Assembly (NCBI GenBank): GCA_040387755.1
Contig: JAZKDB010000001.1
Location: forward strand, 682,001-746,000
Direction of reading: 5' to 3'
DNA from: Rurimicrobium sp040387755
GTDB lineage: Bacteria > Bacteroidota > Bacteroidia > Chitinophagales > Chitinophagaceae
Length of the DNA: 64,000 nt
In this document: positions 17,157 through 25,785 of the stretch, in pieces
How the letters are laid out: each line of letters starts with the position of its first letter
Numbering within the stretch: the first letter of the stretch is position 1
Notes under the pieces: model-generated
The model's input: the letters and a program-made list of their open reading frames with translations, nothing else
Databases searched by the model: none
What the model was told of the DNA's origin: nothing
Made by a program: the position numbers and the translations under genes

Positions 17157-17889
17157 TATGTTTTAGGATTTGATTGAGCCCTTTCAATAAAATTTCAGGG
17201 TCTGCAAATATCTTACTTTTCAATTTGCCTGCAAAAAGCGGTGCGTCTCCACCGGTTAAGATTGCGTTAAAGTCCGGAAATTGAGCCTCATACATAGCAA
17301 TAATACCATCTATTTCTGCTGCCGTACCGTTGATGGCACCGCTACGCATGCCTGTTTCTGTATCAAAGCCTATCAGCATCAAATCACCTTCCACTTTTAC
17401 TGCAGGTAATTTTTCGGTATGTTCATGCATGGCAGTAAGGCGCATTTGAACGCCGGGAGAAATTGCTCCTCCACGGAAGGTTCTGTTTTTGCCAATAAAA
17501 TTATATGTGATACAAGTGCCAATACAAATGATCATATTGTTCTTGTCCGGGAATGCAGCATGTGCGGCACAGGCAAGGGCTATTCTGTCAGCTCCAAGTG
17601 TTTCGCTTGAGCTATATGCGTTCAAAATTGGAAGTGGGGTTTTGCTGTTCAATACCACTACGTTGGGTGTTATTTCTTTCAAAACAGCAATCAGTTCATC
17701 ATGTTTGTTGGTTACCGAGCTGATGATGGCTCCGGAAAATGTGCGTCTGGGCACAATTTCTTTGTGCAGTTGATCAATTACCTCATCGGCATTTAATACA
17801 TACCTATCCGTAATTTTATCGTTTTGGTCAAAGAGGGCAATTTTTACAAAACTGTTACCCCAATCAATACAAAGTTTAGACGCAGACAT
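17137..17889 (-). CDS. coaX: Type III pantothenate kinase
   Basis: CoaX phosphorylates pantothenate in the first step of coenzyme A synthesis. The ASKHA-fold motifs are present: 'LCIDWGNSFVKIALFD' (phosphate 1 loop), 'GADRIALACAAHAAFP', 'CIGTCITYNFI' and 'GGAISPGVQMRLTAMHEHTEKLP', plus 'LTGGDAPLFAG' near the end. At 250 aa it is of normal size. It is the first gene of a three-gene minus-strand operon; its 3' end overlaps the outer-membrane protein start by 20 bases. Confidence 0.95.
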   Translation of the reverse strand: MSASKLCIDWGNSFVKIALFDQNDKITDRYVLNADEVIDQLHKEIVPRRTFSGAIISSVTNKHDELIAVLKEITPNVVVLNSKTPLPILNAYSSSETLGADRIALACAAHAAFPDKNNMIICIGTCITYNFIGKNRTFRGGAISPGVQMRLTAMHEHTEKLPAVKVEGDLMLIGFDTETGMRSGAINGTAAEIDGIIAMYEAQFPDFNAILTGGDAPLFAGKLKSKIFADPEILLKGLNQILKHNVPQTR

Positions 17890-17952
17890 AAAATAATTAT
17901 TTAAAATTAAAATTGAAGAAGGCTAAAGATAATAGCTACACCTCTAAATCCC

Positions 17953-17987
17953 AAAAAAGAGTAACATTTTTATTGTTACTCTTTTTT
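17953..17987. terminator. Terminator between DUF6438 gene and coaX
   Basis: A 14-bp perfect inverted repeat (AAAAAAGAGTAACA / TGTTACTCTTTTTT) with a 7-base loop, A/T tracts on both sides, lies directly after the minus-strand stop at 17995. Confidence 0.85.
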
Positions 17988-17994
17988 ATGGTCT

Positions 17995-18510
17995 TTATTT
18001 CTTTTCTGTTTGAGGTTTCCAGGAGTTATCAATTTTCGCAAATTCATCAAATTTTTTGGCCCAGTCTATTAATATTCTTGGCCCGGCATCTGCATTGATG
18101 ATCTTCTTTACGCTGTCGGGATAACTGATGAAATAATAAATGCCTGGCAAATCCGCGATGAGTGTTTTATACATATAATGTAAGGTGTCGGGTCTGAGTG
18201 TATTGAAGTCTTTCAAAAAATTAATGGCTTCAGCAGCACTGACCTTTTTCTCATAAATGCCCTTTTTTTCAACATGGTCTTTGCCTGTATAGCGCAAAAG
18301 TCCTGTTTCAAATACTTCAATCGTATAGGTAGGACATTCACCATAACAAGCTGCTCTGCCCATTAATACAGATTTGATGTTCGTATTGTTCACCACAGCA
18401 GCTGTTTTTTGTTTAACAGCTTTCTTTTTCTTTTTATGCATTGTTTTGTAAGCACCTAAAGCACTTACCGCTATACTAAGAGCCAATAAACTGGCTGCAA
18501 TTTTTTTCAT
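17995..18510 (-). CDS. DUF6438 domain protein (secreted or lipid-free periplasmic)
   Basis: The 171-aa protein has a signal peptide (MKKIAASLLALSIAVSALGA) and then a lysine-rich linker. The recognisable part is 'MGRAACYGECPTYTIEVFETGLLRY' in shape (quoted in parts: 'RAACYGECPTYTIEV', 'TGLLRYTGKDHVEKKG'), the hallmark of DUF6438, followed by a 'FLKDFNTLRPDTL' helix. Function unknown. A longer ORF begins at 18552, but an exact -7 box at 18534-18541 lies inside that extension, so 18510 is the start. It is divergent from dprA. Confidence 0.85.
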   Translation of the reverse strand: MKKIAASLLALSIAVSALGAYKTMHKKKKKAVKQKTAAVVNNTNIKSVLMGRAACYGECPTYTIEVFETGLLRYTGKDHVEKKGIYEKKVSAAEAINFLKDFNTLRPDTLHYMYKTLIADLPGIYYFISYPDSVKKIINADAGPRILIDWAKKFDEFAKIDNSWKPQTEKK

Positions 18511-18533
18511 TATTTCGATTTTTTTTACTTTCA

Positions 18534-18541
18534 CAAAGATA
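18534..18541 (-). promoter_or_regulatory. -7 box TATCTTTG of the DUF6438 gene
   Basis: An exact TAnnTTTG match on the minus strand, 23 bases before the ATG at 18510. It fixes the start codon choice for that gene. Confidence 0.6.
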
Positions 18542-18573
18542 CTCAGTAACAAACTATATTTTTATTAAAATAA

Positions 18574-19683
18574 ATGCAACAACACAAAGACGATTTATAT
18601 TATCAACTGGCACTCAGCTTTGTCCCAGGTATCGGACCAAAGTTTGCAGCTGGCTTGATTGAAGAGATTGGTTCTGCCAGAGCCGTTTTGCAGGCTCCTT
18701 TAAAGCAATTAATGAAAGTAGAAGGTATGGGAGAATTGCGGGCGAGAGCAATTAAAGACGAAACTATTTTTGTACAGGCAGATAAGGAACTGGCATTTAT
18801 TCAATCAAAAGATATTCAGGTTTTTACACAAAAGGACGAAGGCTTTCCTCAAAGATTATTGCAATGCTCGGATGCTCCTCAACTATTGTTTTATAAAGGA
18901 AATGCATCGCTCAATGCAGTTAAAACCATTGCAGTGATTGGCACCCGAAAGAATACAGAGTATGGCCAGCGGCTTACCAATGATTTGGTGGAAGGGCTGT
19001 CTAAAATGAGTGATATCCTCATTGTGAGCGGACTGGCACATGGTATTGATACGATTGCCCACAAAGCTTCATTAAAGCATCAGATTGAAACCGTGGGTGT
19101 TTTGGGTCACGGACTCAATACAATTTACCCTGCTGCCAATAAAAATTTGTCTAAAGAAATGCAAGAAAAGGGTGGTTTGCTTACTGAATTTGCTTCGCAG
19201 TCGAAAATGGACAAAGGAAATTTTCCTTCCCGAAACCGCATTGTTGCAGGTATTTCTGATGTGACAGTAGTAGTAGAAAGCGACAGTACAGGAGGAGCAC
19301 TTATTACAGCTTATATTGCCAATTCCTATAACCGTGATGTAGCTGCATTCCCCAGAAGAGCATATGATACTAAATCTTCGGGAACCAATATGCTCATCCG
19401 CAAAAACATGGCTACACTCATTACTTCCGCTGATGACTTGCTGGAGTATATGGGCTGGCAAAAAGCTAAAAAACAACCTGTTGTACAAACCCAGTTAATG
19501 CTTAATCTGACAGAAGAGGAGCAGAGTCTGATTAATCTTATTCAGAAAAAAGATACCACCCATGCCGATGAATTGCAACAAATCACCGGCATGGGTAGTT
19601 CTCAATTAGCTTCCTGTTTGTTGATGCTCGAAATGCAGGGATTAATCAAAACCTTACCTGGTAAGTATTACAGGATGAATTAA
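18574..19683 (+). CDS. dprA: DNA-processing protein DprA
   Basis: DprA loads RecA onto incoming single-stranded DNA during natural transformation. The N-terminal HhH/SAM-like region ('SFVPGIGPKFAAGLIEEIG') is followed by a Rossmann-like core with 'IAVIGTRKNTEYGQRL', 'IVSGLAHGIDTIAHKASL', 'FPSRNRIVAGISDVTVVVES' and 'TGGALITAYIANSYNRDV'. The C-terminus is a winged-helix DML1-like domain. Length 369 aa is normal. The 3' end overlaps that of the convergent homoserine dehydrogenase gene by 4 bases. Confidence 0.96.
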   Translation: MQQHKDDLYYQLALSFVPGIGPKFAAGLIEEIGSARAVLQAPLKQLMKVEGMGELRARAIKDETIFVQADKELAFIQSKDIQVFTQKDEGFPQRLLQCSDAPQLLFYKGNASLNAVKTIAVIGTRKNTEYGQRLTNDLVEGLSKMSDILIVSGLAHGIDTIAHKASLKHQIETVGVLGHGLNTIYPAANKNLSKEMQEKGGLLTEFASQSKMDKGNFPSRNRIVAGISDVTVVVESDSTGGALITAYIANSYNRDVAAFPRRAYDTKSSGTNMLIRKNMATLITSADDLLEYMGWQKAKKQPVVQTQLMLNLTEEEQSLINLIQKKDTTHADELQQITGMGSSQLASCLLMLEMQGLIKTLPGKYYRMN

Positions 19684-20951
19684 TTGTTGGTTAATGCTTC
19701 TGTAAATATTTCTACATTTTTCTGATTCAGTGATTTGGGCAACTCGCCTTCCTCCAATATGGCATCGGGAAAAAGGATTATTGAGGTATAGTCATTTTTC
19801 CACCAGTTATCCTGCAGACGGGAAAAATGTATCAGGCCCGAAACAGAACAGCCGTTTTGATTGCTTGTCCATTCGTCTATTTGTTCAAAAAGATGATGAG
19901 GTATCTGTAACAAGCGGTTAAAACTCACATAAACTTTTAAGTAAAAATCGTTGCTCAATTGACTGCCTGACGAGCTGTTCAGCTTTTTGTACTCATACCT
20001 GTAATCATATCTCAGTGCGGATAAATCGCTGAGTACTGCTGATGCTGTTGGAAAAGCTCCAGCCCCTTTTCCTGAAAAGAATTGCTTATCAGCCAAACCA
20101 CTTTCAATAATGATGCCATTGTATTCATTATTGACCTGATATAAATTATTTTCCTTAGCTACAAACTGGGGCAGCACAAATGCTGCAATATCTCCACTCT
20201 TCAGCTTTTTGGCCTGAGCAATTAACTTGATTTTAAATTGTTTTTCACTGGCATAAATGGCATCTGCTTCCTTTAAGTTTTGGATACCCGTAAAGCTTAT
20301 TTTCTCCGGACTTTCAACAATTCCGTAAGCATGAGTAAGGAGTATGGAAAGCTTGTTAAGCGCATCATAGCCTTCAACATCCAATTTTGGGTTGCTTTCT
20401 GCAAAGCCCTTTTCCTGAGCCAGTTTTAAGGCATCTTCAAATAACAATCCATCGTCTGCAATACGGCTGAGGATATAATTGGTAGAGCCGTTCACAATAC
20501 CCTGAATGCCTTGCAGCAAGTCGTTATCAAAGTATTCTTCCAGATTGCGGATAACAGGAATACTGGCACAACACGCAGCTTCATACAGAAAAGGTGTTTC
20601 ATTTTCGATTTGTAATTGTAACAAATCGGGTAAATGTTGTGCAATCATTTTTTTATTGGCACTAATCAAGGCTCTTTTACTGTTCAATGCTTTTCCTGCA
20701 ATGATAAAAGCTGCTTCAGCATCGTCTATTAATTCTACTATTACATTGATTGATTGATCATTTAGTATTTCATCGGCATTTGTTGTGAATAAGTCTGAAG
20801 GTGCATTCCTTTTTTTGTCAGGATGCTTAATACATACTTTTTTAATACAAGCATTTAGTGTGGGTGTTTGTTGAAGTACTTTGTATAGTCCTTCGCCTAC
20901 AACACCAAAGCCAAACAGGCCTATGTTTAGTTGTTTATTTTGTAGAGACAT
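19680..20951 (-). CDS. hom: Homoserine dehydrogenase
   Basis: The enzyme reduces aspartate semialdehyde to homoserine, the branch-point to methionine and threonine. An NAD(P) Rossmann motif 'IGLFGFGVVGEGL' is at residues 10-22; 'YEAACCASIPVIRNLEEYF', 'GIVNGSTNYILSRI' and 'NPKLDVEGYDALNKLSIL' are the catalytic-domain blocks with the active-site Lys and Asp. No N-terminal aspartokinase is fused. At 423 aa the C-terminus may hold a degenerate ACT-like domain. It lies 38 bases downstream of the cystathionine gamma-synthase-type gene and is expected to share its SAM riboswitch. Confidence 0.93.
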   Translation of the reverse strand: MSLQNKQLNIGLFGFGVVGEGLYKVLQQTPTLNACIKKVCIKHPDKKRNAPSDLFTTNADEILNDQSINVIVELIDDAEAAFIIAGKALNSKRALISANKKMIAQHLPDLLQLQIENETPFLYEAACCASIPVIRNLEEYFDNDLLQGIQGIVNGSTNYILSRIADDGLLFEDALKLAQEKGFAESNPKLDVEGYDALNKLSILLTHAYGIVESPEKISFTGIQNLKEADAIYASEKQFKIKLIAQAKKLKSGDIAAFVLPQFVAKENNLYQVNNEYNGIIIESGLADKQFFSGKGAGAFPTASAVLSDLSALRYDYRYEYKKLNSSSGSQLSNDFYLKVYVSFNRLLQIPHHLFEQIDEWTSNQNGCSVSGLIHFSRLQDNWWKNDYTSIILFPDAILEEGELPKSLNQKNVEIFTEALTNN

Positions 20952-20989
20952 TTTTTTTAGAATTTTAAAATTGTTAGACAGATGAATAA

Positions 20990-22180
20990 TTAATTATTGA
21001 CAAAGATTTCTTCGTTAAGAGGGCTGGCTTTACGTGCAGATATATTTTCCAGCGCCTGCTCAATATCGAGTATTAAATCTTCAACATTTTCAAGTCCTAC
21101 ACTCAATCTGATAAGGCTGTCTGCTACTCCTGCCGCCCTTCTTTGTTCGTTAGGGATAGATTTGTGTGTCATTGTTGCTGAATGTGAAATCAAGCTTTTT
21201 ACACCTCCAAGACTTTCTGCCAATTTGAAATATCGCGTATTGGTAACCACACTTGTTGCTGCTTCAATAGTATCATTTTTAAGTGTAAAAGAGATAATGC
21301 CGCCAAAGCCGGATTGTTGCTGTGCTGCAATTTGATGATTGGGATGTGATGCAAGGCCTGGGTAAAAAATCTGGTCGATGTATTTGTTATCTGTCAGAGC
21401 TTCGGCAAGAATCTGTGCGTTTTTACAATGTTGCTGTACCCTTAAATCCAGCGTTTCTATACCTCTGATGACTAAAAAGCAGTCCTGTGGAGAAAGAATT
21501 CCGCCACTTGCATTTTGAATAAATCGAATTTGCTCACCTAGTGCTTTTGTTTTGGTCACCACCAATCCTGCTATCAAATCACTGTGGCCGGCAAGGTATT
21601 TAGTAGCGCTGTGTATTACAATATCGGCTCCCAGTTTAATAGGATTTTGTAGTACCGGCGAAGCAAAAGTATTGTCTACACAAAGGAGTACATTGTTGGC
21701 CTTGGCTATTTCGGCAATTGCTTTGATGTCACTGATTTTGAGTGTCGGATTACTGGGAGATTCCAGCCAGATGAGTTTTGTTTTTGGTCCGATAGCCTTA
21801 GCTACATTTTCGGCATTACTTGTGTCTACATATTTGATACTGATACCAAATTTTTGGTAGATATGTGTGAATAATCGAAAGGCTCCACCATAAATATCGT
21901 CCACGGCTACAATTTCATCACCGCTTCTCAAAAGCTTTACCACCGCGTCGATAGCGGCAAGTCCTGAGGCAAAAGCTGAACCAATGGCGCCTCCTTCCAG
22001 CTGGGCAATAATGTTTTCGAGTACAGCCCGGGTAGGGTTGTTGCTGCGGGCATAATCAAATCCTTTGTTGACACCTGGCGCTTCCTGCACATAGGTTGAA
22101 GTTTGGTAAATGGGAACTGAGATAGAACCGGTAAGTGGACAAACGGGAATGCTGTGGATAATTTCTGTTGCTGTGCTCAT
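20990..22180 (-). CDS. Trans-sulfuration PLP enzyme, cystathionine gamma-synthase type
   Basis: A Cys/Met metabolism PLP enzyme of fold type I. The PLP lysine is in 'IHSATKYLAGHSDLI'; 'QTSTYVQEAPGVNKGFDYARSN' (read in parts), 'EGGAIGSAFASGLAAID', 'VDDIYGGAFRLF' and 'CVDNTFASP' are the family blocks. The likely reaction is joining an activated homoserine with cysteine or sulfide. Cystathionine gamma-synthase, beta-lyase and O-acetylhomoserine sulfhydrylase cannot be told apart by eye. The ATG at 22180 (MSTATEIIHS) is preferred over an in-frame ATG at 22246, which would add an unusual Asn/Lys/Phe-rich leader. Controlled by the SAM riboswitch upstream. Confidence 0.9.
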   Translation of the reverse strand: MSTATEIIHSIPVCPLTGSISVPIYQTSTYVQEAPGVNKGFDYARSNNPTRAVLENIIAQLEGGAIGSAFASGLAAIDAVVKLLRSGDEIVAVDDIYGGAFRLFTHIYQKFGISIKYVDTSNAENVAKAIGPKTKLIWLESPSNPTLKISDIKAIAEIAKANNVLLCVDNTFASPVLQNPIKLGADIVIHSATKYLAGHSDLIAGLVVTKTKALGEQIRFIQNASGGILSPQDCFLVIRGIETLDLRVQQHCKNAQILAEALTDNKYIDQIFYPGLASHPNHQIAAQQQSGFGGIISFTLKNDTIEAATSVVTNTRYFKLAESLGGVKSLISHSATMTHKSIPNEQRRAAGVADSLIRLSVGLENVEDLILDIEQALENISARKASPLNEEIFVNN

Positions 22181-22312
22181 TTTGTTGTTTATTTTTTGTT
22201 TGTTATTGAAAAAATTATGGTCTTTCAACAAAAAATTAAATATCAAAACGGGCGGAAATTTCCCTTGTCGTCAAAGCTTTTTGTATCGGCAAACCCGGTA
22301 TTTGCCACAAAC

Positions 22313-22343
22313 AAAAAAGCTCCTCCGACAAGTCAGAGGAGCT
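22313..22343 (-). terminator. Riboswitch expression-platform terminator
   Basis: On the minus strand AGCTCCTC and GAGGAGCT pair around a 10-base loop and are followed by a T run, between the SAM aptamer and the start of the trans-sulfuration gene. In SAM-I switches such a terminator forms when SAM is bound. Confidence 0.8.
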
Positions 22344-22401
22344 TTAAATTATATCGATTCAACAAAAATGGTTGAAATGTTTTTTAAAACTATGATTCTG
22401 A

Positions 22402-22511
22402 CTTATCTCTTCACGCTTGTTAGCGTGATTGGAGTTAGCACCTTTCCCCGATTTTACTCGAAGAGGTTGCTAAGGCTTCACAGGGCCAATCCCTCTGCCT
22501 TTCTTGATAAG
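22402..22511 (-). ncRNA. SAM riboswitch (S-box, SAM-I)
   Basis: The minus strand reads CTTATCAAG at the 5' P1 side and GATAAG at the 3' side. Between them are the S-box consensus elements in order: AGAGGGATTGGCCCTGTGAA, then GCCTTAGCAACC, then GGTGCTAACTCC. These are the kink-turn, the SAM-binding internal loop and the P3 strand. It lies about 220 bases before the trans-sulfuration gene with a terminator in between, so high SAM should switch off methionine synthesis, including homoserine dehydrogenase. The rest of the 399-base gap (22181-22579) has no gene. Confidence 0.95.
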
Positions 22512-22579
22512 TAATCTTTGTAAAGAACTAATGCAAATTTAATGGGCTTATTTTCAATTGACCAAATTTATTTTTTACA

Positions 22580-23134
22580 TTGCATCAAATTCTTTCCTTG
22601 ATACTCTATACAAAAAATATCGAAACCCCTGTTGGGCTTATGTTTGCAGCTGCTAATGAACAAGGGGTTTTTGTTCTCGATTTTGTAGAAAGAAAAGGAG
22701 GTTTGGATAAAATAAAGGACCGTGTGGCCAAAAAGTGGAAAGCCATTTTTACAGAAAAACCACACAACAGCCTTGAAATTTTGGATCAGCAGCTCGATGA
22801 GTTCTTCTCCTCCAGACGTAAGGATTTTGAGCTTCAATTACATTTTTCGGGAACAGAATTTCAACAGCAGGTTTTTACGGCACTTGCTAATATTCCCTTT
22901 GGTCAAACCATTTCTTATCAGCAATTGGCGAAGCAAATGAATAATCCTTTGGCCATTCGCGCAATAGCCAAAGCCAATGGTGAAAATTGTTTGGCTATAC
23001 TTATTCCCTGTCATCGGGTCATTGCCTCTAATGGTTTGTTGACAGGCTATTCCGGGGGTATTGATGCTAAGAAATGGTTGTTGGATTTTGAACAGGGCAG
23101 ACCCAATACACCATTACAATCCTCACTTTTTTAG
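22580..23134 (+). CDS. ogt: Methylated-DNA-protein cysteine methyltransferase
   Basis: This suicide repair enzyme removes alkyl groups from O6-methylguanine. The active-site block 'LAILIPCHRVIASNG' has Cys144 as acceptor, followed by 'LTGYSGGIDAKKWLLDFE'; the upstream 'FQQQVFTALANIPFGQTISY' is the DNA-binding helix-turn-helix. There is no Ada-type N-terminal domain, so it is the Ogt form, 184 aa. No ATG is available before residue 21 of the frame; the TTG at 22580 gives the complete N-terminal subdomain and is the best start. It sits between the divergent methionine leader and rnpB. Confidence 0.92.
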   Translation: MHQILSLILYTKNIETPVGLMFAAANEQGVFVLDFVERKGGLDKIKDRVAKKWKAIFTEKPHNSLEILDQQLDEFFSSRRKDFELQLHFSGTEFQQQVFTALANIPFGQTISYQQLAKQMNNPLAIRAIAKANGENCLAILIPCHRVIASNGLLTGYSGGIDAKKWLLDFEQGRPNTPLQSSLF

Positions 23135-23155
23135 GCTTACTCCTTAATATTCCAC

Positions 23156-23163
23156 TACCTTTG
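23156..23163 (+). promoter_or_regulatory. -7 box TACCTTTG of rnpB
   Basis: An exact TAnnTTTG match. The RNase P RNA 5' end deduced from the P1 helix is at 23169, so transcription begins about 6 bases after the G of the box; this serves as a ruler for other promoters in the window. Confidence 0.75.
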
Positions 23164-23168
23164 CCAAA

Positions 23169-23528
23169 CTACAAACCAGGCTATCGCCTTGTCCTTGCGA
23201 CATGGAGGAAAGTCCGGGCAGCAAAGAGCAACGCAGCAGCTAACGGCTGCGGTATCCTGTAAAAGGGAGAGACAGACAGTGCCACAGAAAATGACCGCCG
23301 GGTAACCGGTAAGGGTGAAAATGTAGGGTAAGAGCCTACGGGGTTTGTTGGTGACAACAAGCCGGGGTAAACCTTGCGTGCTGAAATGCCCAATAGGCGT
23401 ACGATTGAGGGCTGCTCGCCCGATGTACGCGGGTAGGCAGATACAGGTGTTGGTGCAAACCACATCGCAGATAAATGATAGCTAAAGAATAGCAATATTC
23501 TTACAGAACCCGGCTTATCGGTTTGTAG
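23169..23528 (+). ncRNA. rnpB: RNase P RNA (class A)
   Basis: The ends pair as P1 (CTACAAACC at 23169-23177 with GGTTTGTAG at 23520-23528). Conserved cores are present: 'GGAGGAAAGTCCGGGC' near the 5' end (CRI), 'ACAGACAGTGCCACAGAAA', 'GGTAAGGGTGAAA', 'GTAAACC' and the 3' 'ACAGAACCCGGCTTAT' (CRV). It is the catalytic RNA that trims tRNA 5' leaders, about 360 nt. ORFs read through it on the minus strand are spurious. Confidence 0.98.
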
Positions 23529-23544
23529 TTTTTTTTAGATAAAA

Positions 23545-23578
23545 AAGAAAAACGCGACAGTGGTGTTGCGCTTTTCTT
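23545..23578. terminator. Shared terminator of rnpB and rnr
   Basis: AAGAAAAACGCGAC and GTTGCGCTTTTCTT form an imperfect 14-bp stem with A and T runs on both sides, between the plus-strand rnpB and the minus-strand rnr stop at 23584. Confidence 0.75.
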
Positions 23579-23583
23579 TTCTG

Positions 23584-25629
23584 TTACTTCTTCTTCTTTG
23601 TTGTTCGCCCCTTAGTCAATGGCTTTCTTTCTGTTTGTTCGGGCATTTCGGCAAGATGAAAGTCGATTTGGCGTTTGTCGAGGTCGGCACGTACAACTTT
23701 AATTTTAAGCCTGTCGCCAATAGTGAAACGAATTCCTGTATTTCGGCCAACAAGAGCATATTCTTCCTCCGAAAATTCAAAACGGTCGATGTCGATTAAA
23801 TCGTTGACCGGCAACATCCCTTCACATTTATGCTCTACTGTCTCTACAAATACACCAAAAGCGGCTACTCCTGATACAACACCATCGAAAATGTCGCCCA
23901 CAAATTGCTGCATAAATTCTACCTGCTTGTACTTGGTGGCACTGCGTTCAGCATCCATTGCATTGCGTTCCTGAATGCTGCAATGTTTACACATTTCATC
24001 CAGACCTTTTACCGGTAGGATTTTTTTGTTCAATACATCAAATAATATGCGGTGTACCAACACATCCGGATATCGGCGGATAGGTGATGTGAAATGGCAA
24101 TAATTTTCGAAACCAAGTCCGTAGTGACCAATATTTTCTGTAGTGTAAATGGCTTTGCTCATGGTGCGGATACCCAGTGTTTCCAGTACATGCTGCTCTG
24201 GTTTGCCCTGCACATCGCGCAACATTTCATTGAAAGTAGTGGCTATGGATTCTGGCGAATTTAAAACCAGTTTGTAACCAAATTTAGCGGCAAATGCTGC
24301 AAAAAGAGCAAGTTTGTCTTCATTTGGTTGGTCGTGGATACGATAAGGAAAGGGTAGTGGTTTGTCCTTAAACATTACCTTGCCTACATGTGTAGCCACA
24401 TAACGATTGGCCAATAGCATCAACTCTTCAATCAGTTTGTGGGCATCTTTACTTTCTTTTATCACAATACCTATGGGTACCGCATTTTCATCCAGTTTGA
24501 AACGTACTTCGCTGGAAGAGAAATTGATGGCCCCGTTGTCAAAGCGCTCTTTACGTAATACTTTGGAGATGCTGTCCAGTAAGCAGATTTCGGTAGCATA
24601 ATCACCTTCTTTGCCTTCAATGATTTCCTGTGCTTCTTCGTAGCTGTATCTTCTGTCTGATTTAATAATCGTTTTTCCCAAACGATAATCCTTTACATGT
24701 CCCTTGGTGTTGATGTTGAAGATAGCAGAGAAGGTGAATTTTTCTTCATTGGGACGCAGGGAACACAGCTGATTGCTCAAATGTTCGGGTAGCATGGGCA
24801 ATACTCTGTCGGGCAGGTAAACACTGGTGGCACGGTTCAGCGCTTCTTTGTCCAGTTCTGTATCCGGGTGTACATAATGACTCACGTCGGCAATATGCAC
24901 TCCTACTTCATAATAACCATTTTCAAGTGTTTTAATCGAAATAGCATCGTCAAAGTCTTTGGCATCAACCGGGTCGATGGTAAAGGTCAAAGTTTCCCTG
25001 AAATCTTCTCTTTTGGCTATTTCTTTTGCATCAAGAATATCAGAAATTCTTGCAGCTTCTTCCATTACTTCATCCGGAAAATCAAGCGGAAAACCATTTT
25101 CGCTCAAAATGTCCTGCATCGCCTGTTCGTTCATGGATTCGTTGGTAATGATGCGCAGCACTTCTCCTAAAGGATTTTTTTGTTTTCGCCATTCCAACAC
25201 TTTTACTACCGCTTTATCTCCATCTTTTCCCCCGTTCAGTTTGTCAGGGGTAATAAAAATATCCACTGGCATTTTATCATTATCGGGTATCAAAAAAGCG
25301 TAGTTGGGTTTTACTTCCAAGCGGCCTATGAATTCACTTTGTTTGCGCACCAACACCTCTTTTACAATCCCTTCCACTCTTCTGCTCCCTTGATTTTTTT
25401 TAACAGCCACTTCGATTCTTACGGTATCTCCTTTCAATGCTGTATTCAGATTTTCGGGATAAACGATAATATCACGTTCCACACCTTCAACACTTACAAA
25501 AGCCATTCCTCCTTTACTGACATCAATTACACCGCTAAGTGTAATTACTTTGGCACCGCCATTACGTGCATAGTTTCTGTTATTAGGATTCCCCTGATTG
25601 CTTTTATTGTTATTATTTCTTCCTGCCAT
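23584..25629 (-). CDS. rnr: Ribonuclease R
   Basis: A processive 3'-5' exoribonuclease of the RNB family, 681 aa. The N-terminus is Asn/Gly-rich, followed by cold-shock/OB regions ('VEGVERDIIVYPENLNTALKGD', read in part). The RNB catalytic core shows 'IDPVDAKDFDDAISI' with the metal-binding aspartates, 'VGVHIADVSHYV', 'LSNQLCSLRPNEEKF', 'ANRYVA' and 'HFTSPIRRYPDVLVHR'. A C-terminal S1 domain starts at 'VGDIFDGVVSGVAAFGVFVE', and a basic tail follows. It degrades structured RNA and helps in rRNA quality control. Confidence 0.96.
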   Translation of the reverse strand: MAGRNNNNKSNQGNPNNRNYARNGGAKVITLSGVIDVSKGGMAFVSVEGVERDIIVYPENLNTALKGDTVRIEVAVKKNQGSRRVEGIVKEVLVRKQSEFIGRLEVKPNYAFLIPDNDKMPVDIFITPDKLNGGKDGDKAVVKVLEWRKQKNPLGEVLRIITNESMNEQAMQDILSENGFPLDFPDEVMEEAARISDILDAKEIAKREDFRETLTFTIDPVDAKDFDDAISIKTLENGYYEVGVHIADVSHYVHPDTELDKEALNRATSVYLPDRVLPMLPEHLSNQLCSLRPNEEKFTFSAIFNINTKGHVKDYRLGKTIIKSDRRYSYEEAQEIIEGKEGDYATEICLLDSISKVLRKERFDNGAINFSSSEVRFKLDENAVPIGIVIKESKDAHKLIEELMLLANRYVATHVGKVMFKDKPLPFPYRIHDQPNEDKLALFAAFAAKFGYKLVLNSPESIATTFNEMLRDVQGKPEQHVLETLGIRTMSKAIYTTENIGHYGLGFENYCHFTSPIRRYPDVLVHRILFDVLNKKILPVKGLDEMCKHCSIQERNAMDAERSATKYKQVEFMQQFVGDIFDGVVSGVAAFGVFVETVEHKCEGMLPVNDLIDIDRFEFSEEEYALVGRNTGIRFTIGDRLKIKVVRADLDKRQIDFHLAEMPEQTERKPLTKGRTTKKKK

Positions 25630-25785
25630 TTTATGCTTTGCTTATATATTTATCAAATATCCCTCTTTAGCGTTAAAGCGCGATTAATTAATTTTACAAA
25701 TAGCTGTAAACACGGTGCATTTTTGCATTTGTTTTTAATTCGCCCTGCCTAATTGGGGATATTGTAAGATAATAAACAATTATAA

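Noticed and set aside
18511..18552. Upstream ATG of the DUF6438 gene
   Set aside because: The extension contains an exact -7 box and would displace the signal peptide from the N-terminus.
23155..23495. Two minus-strand ORFs of about 100 aa
   Set aside because: They are antisense to the RNase P RNA gene, whose structure explains the sequence.
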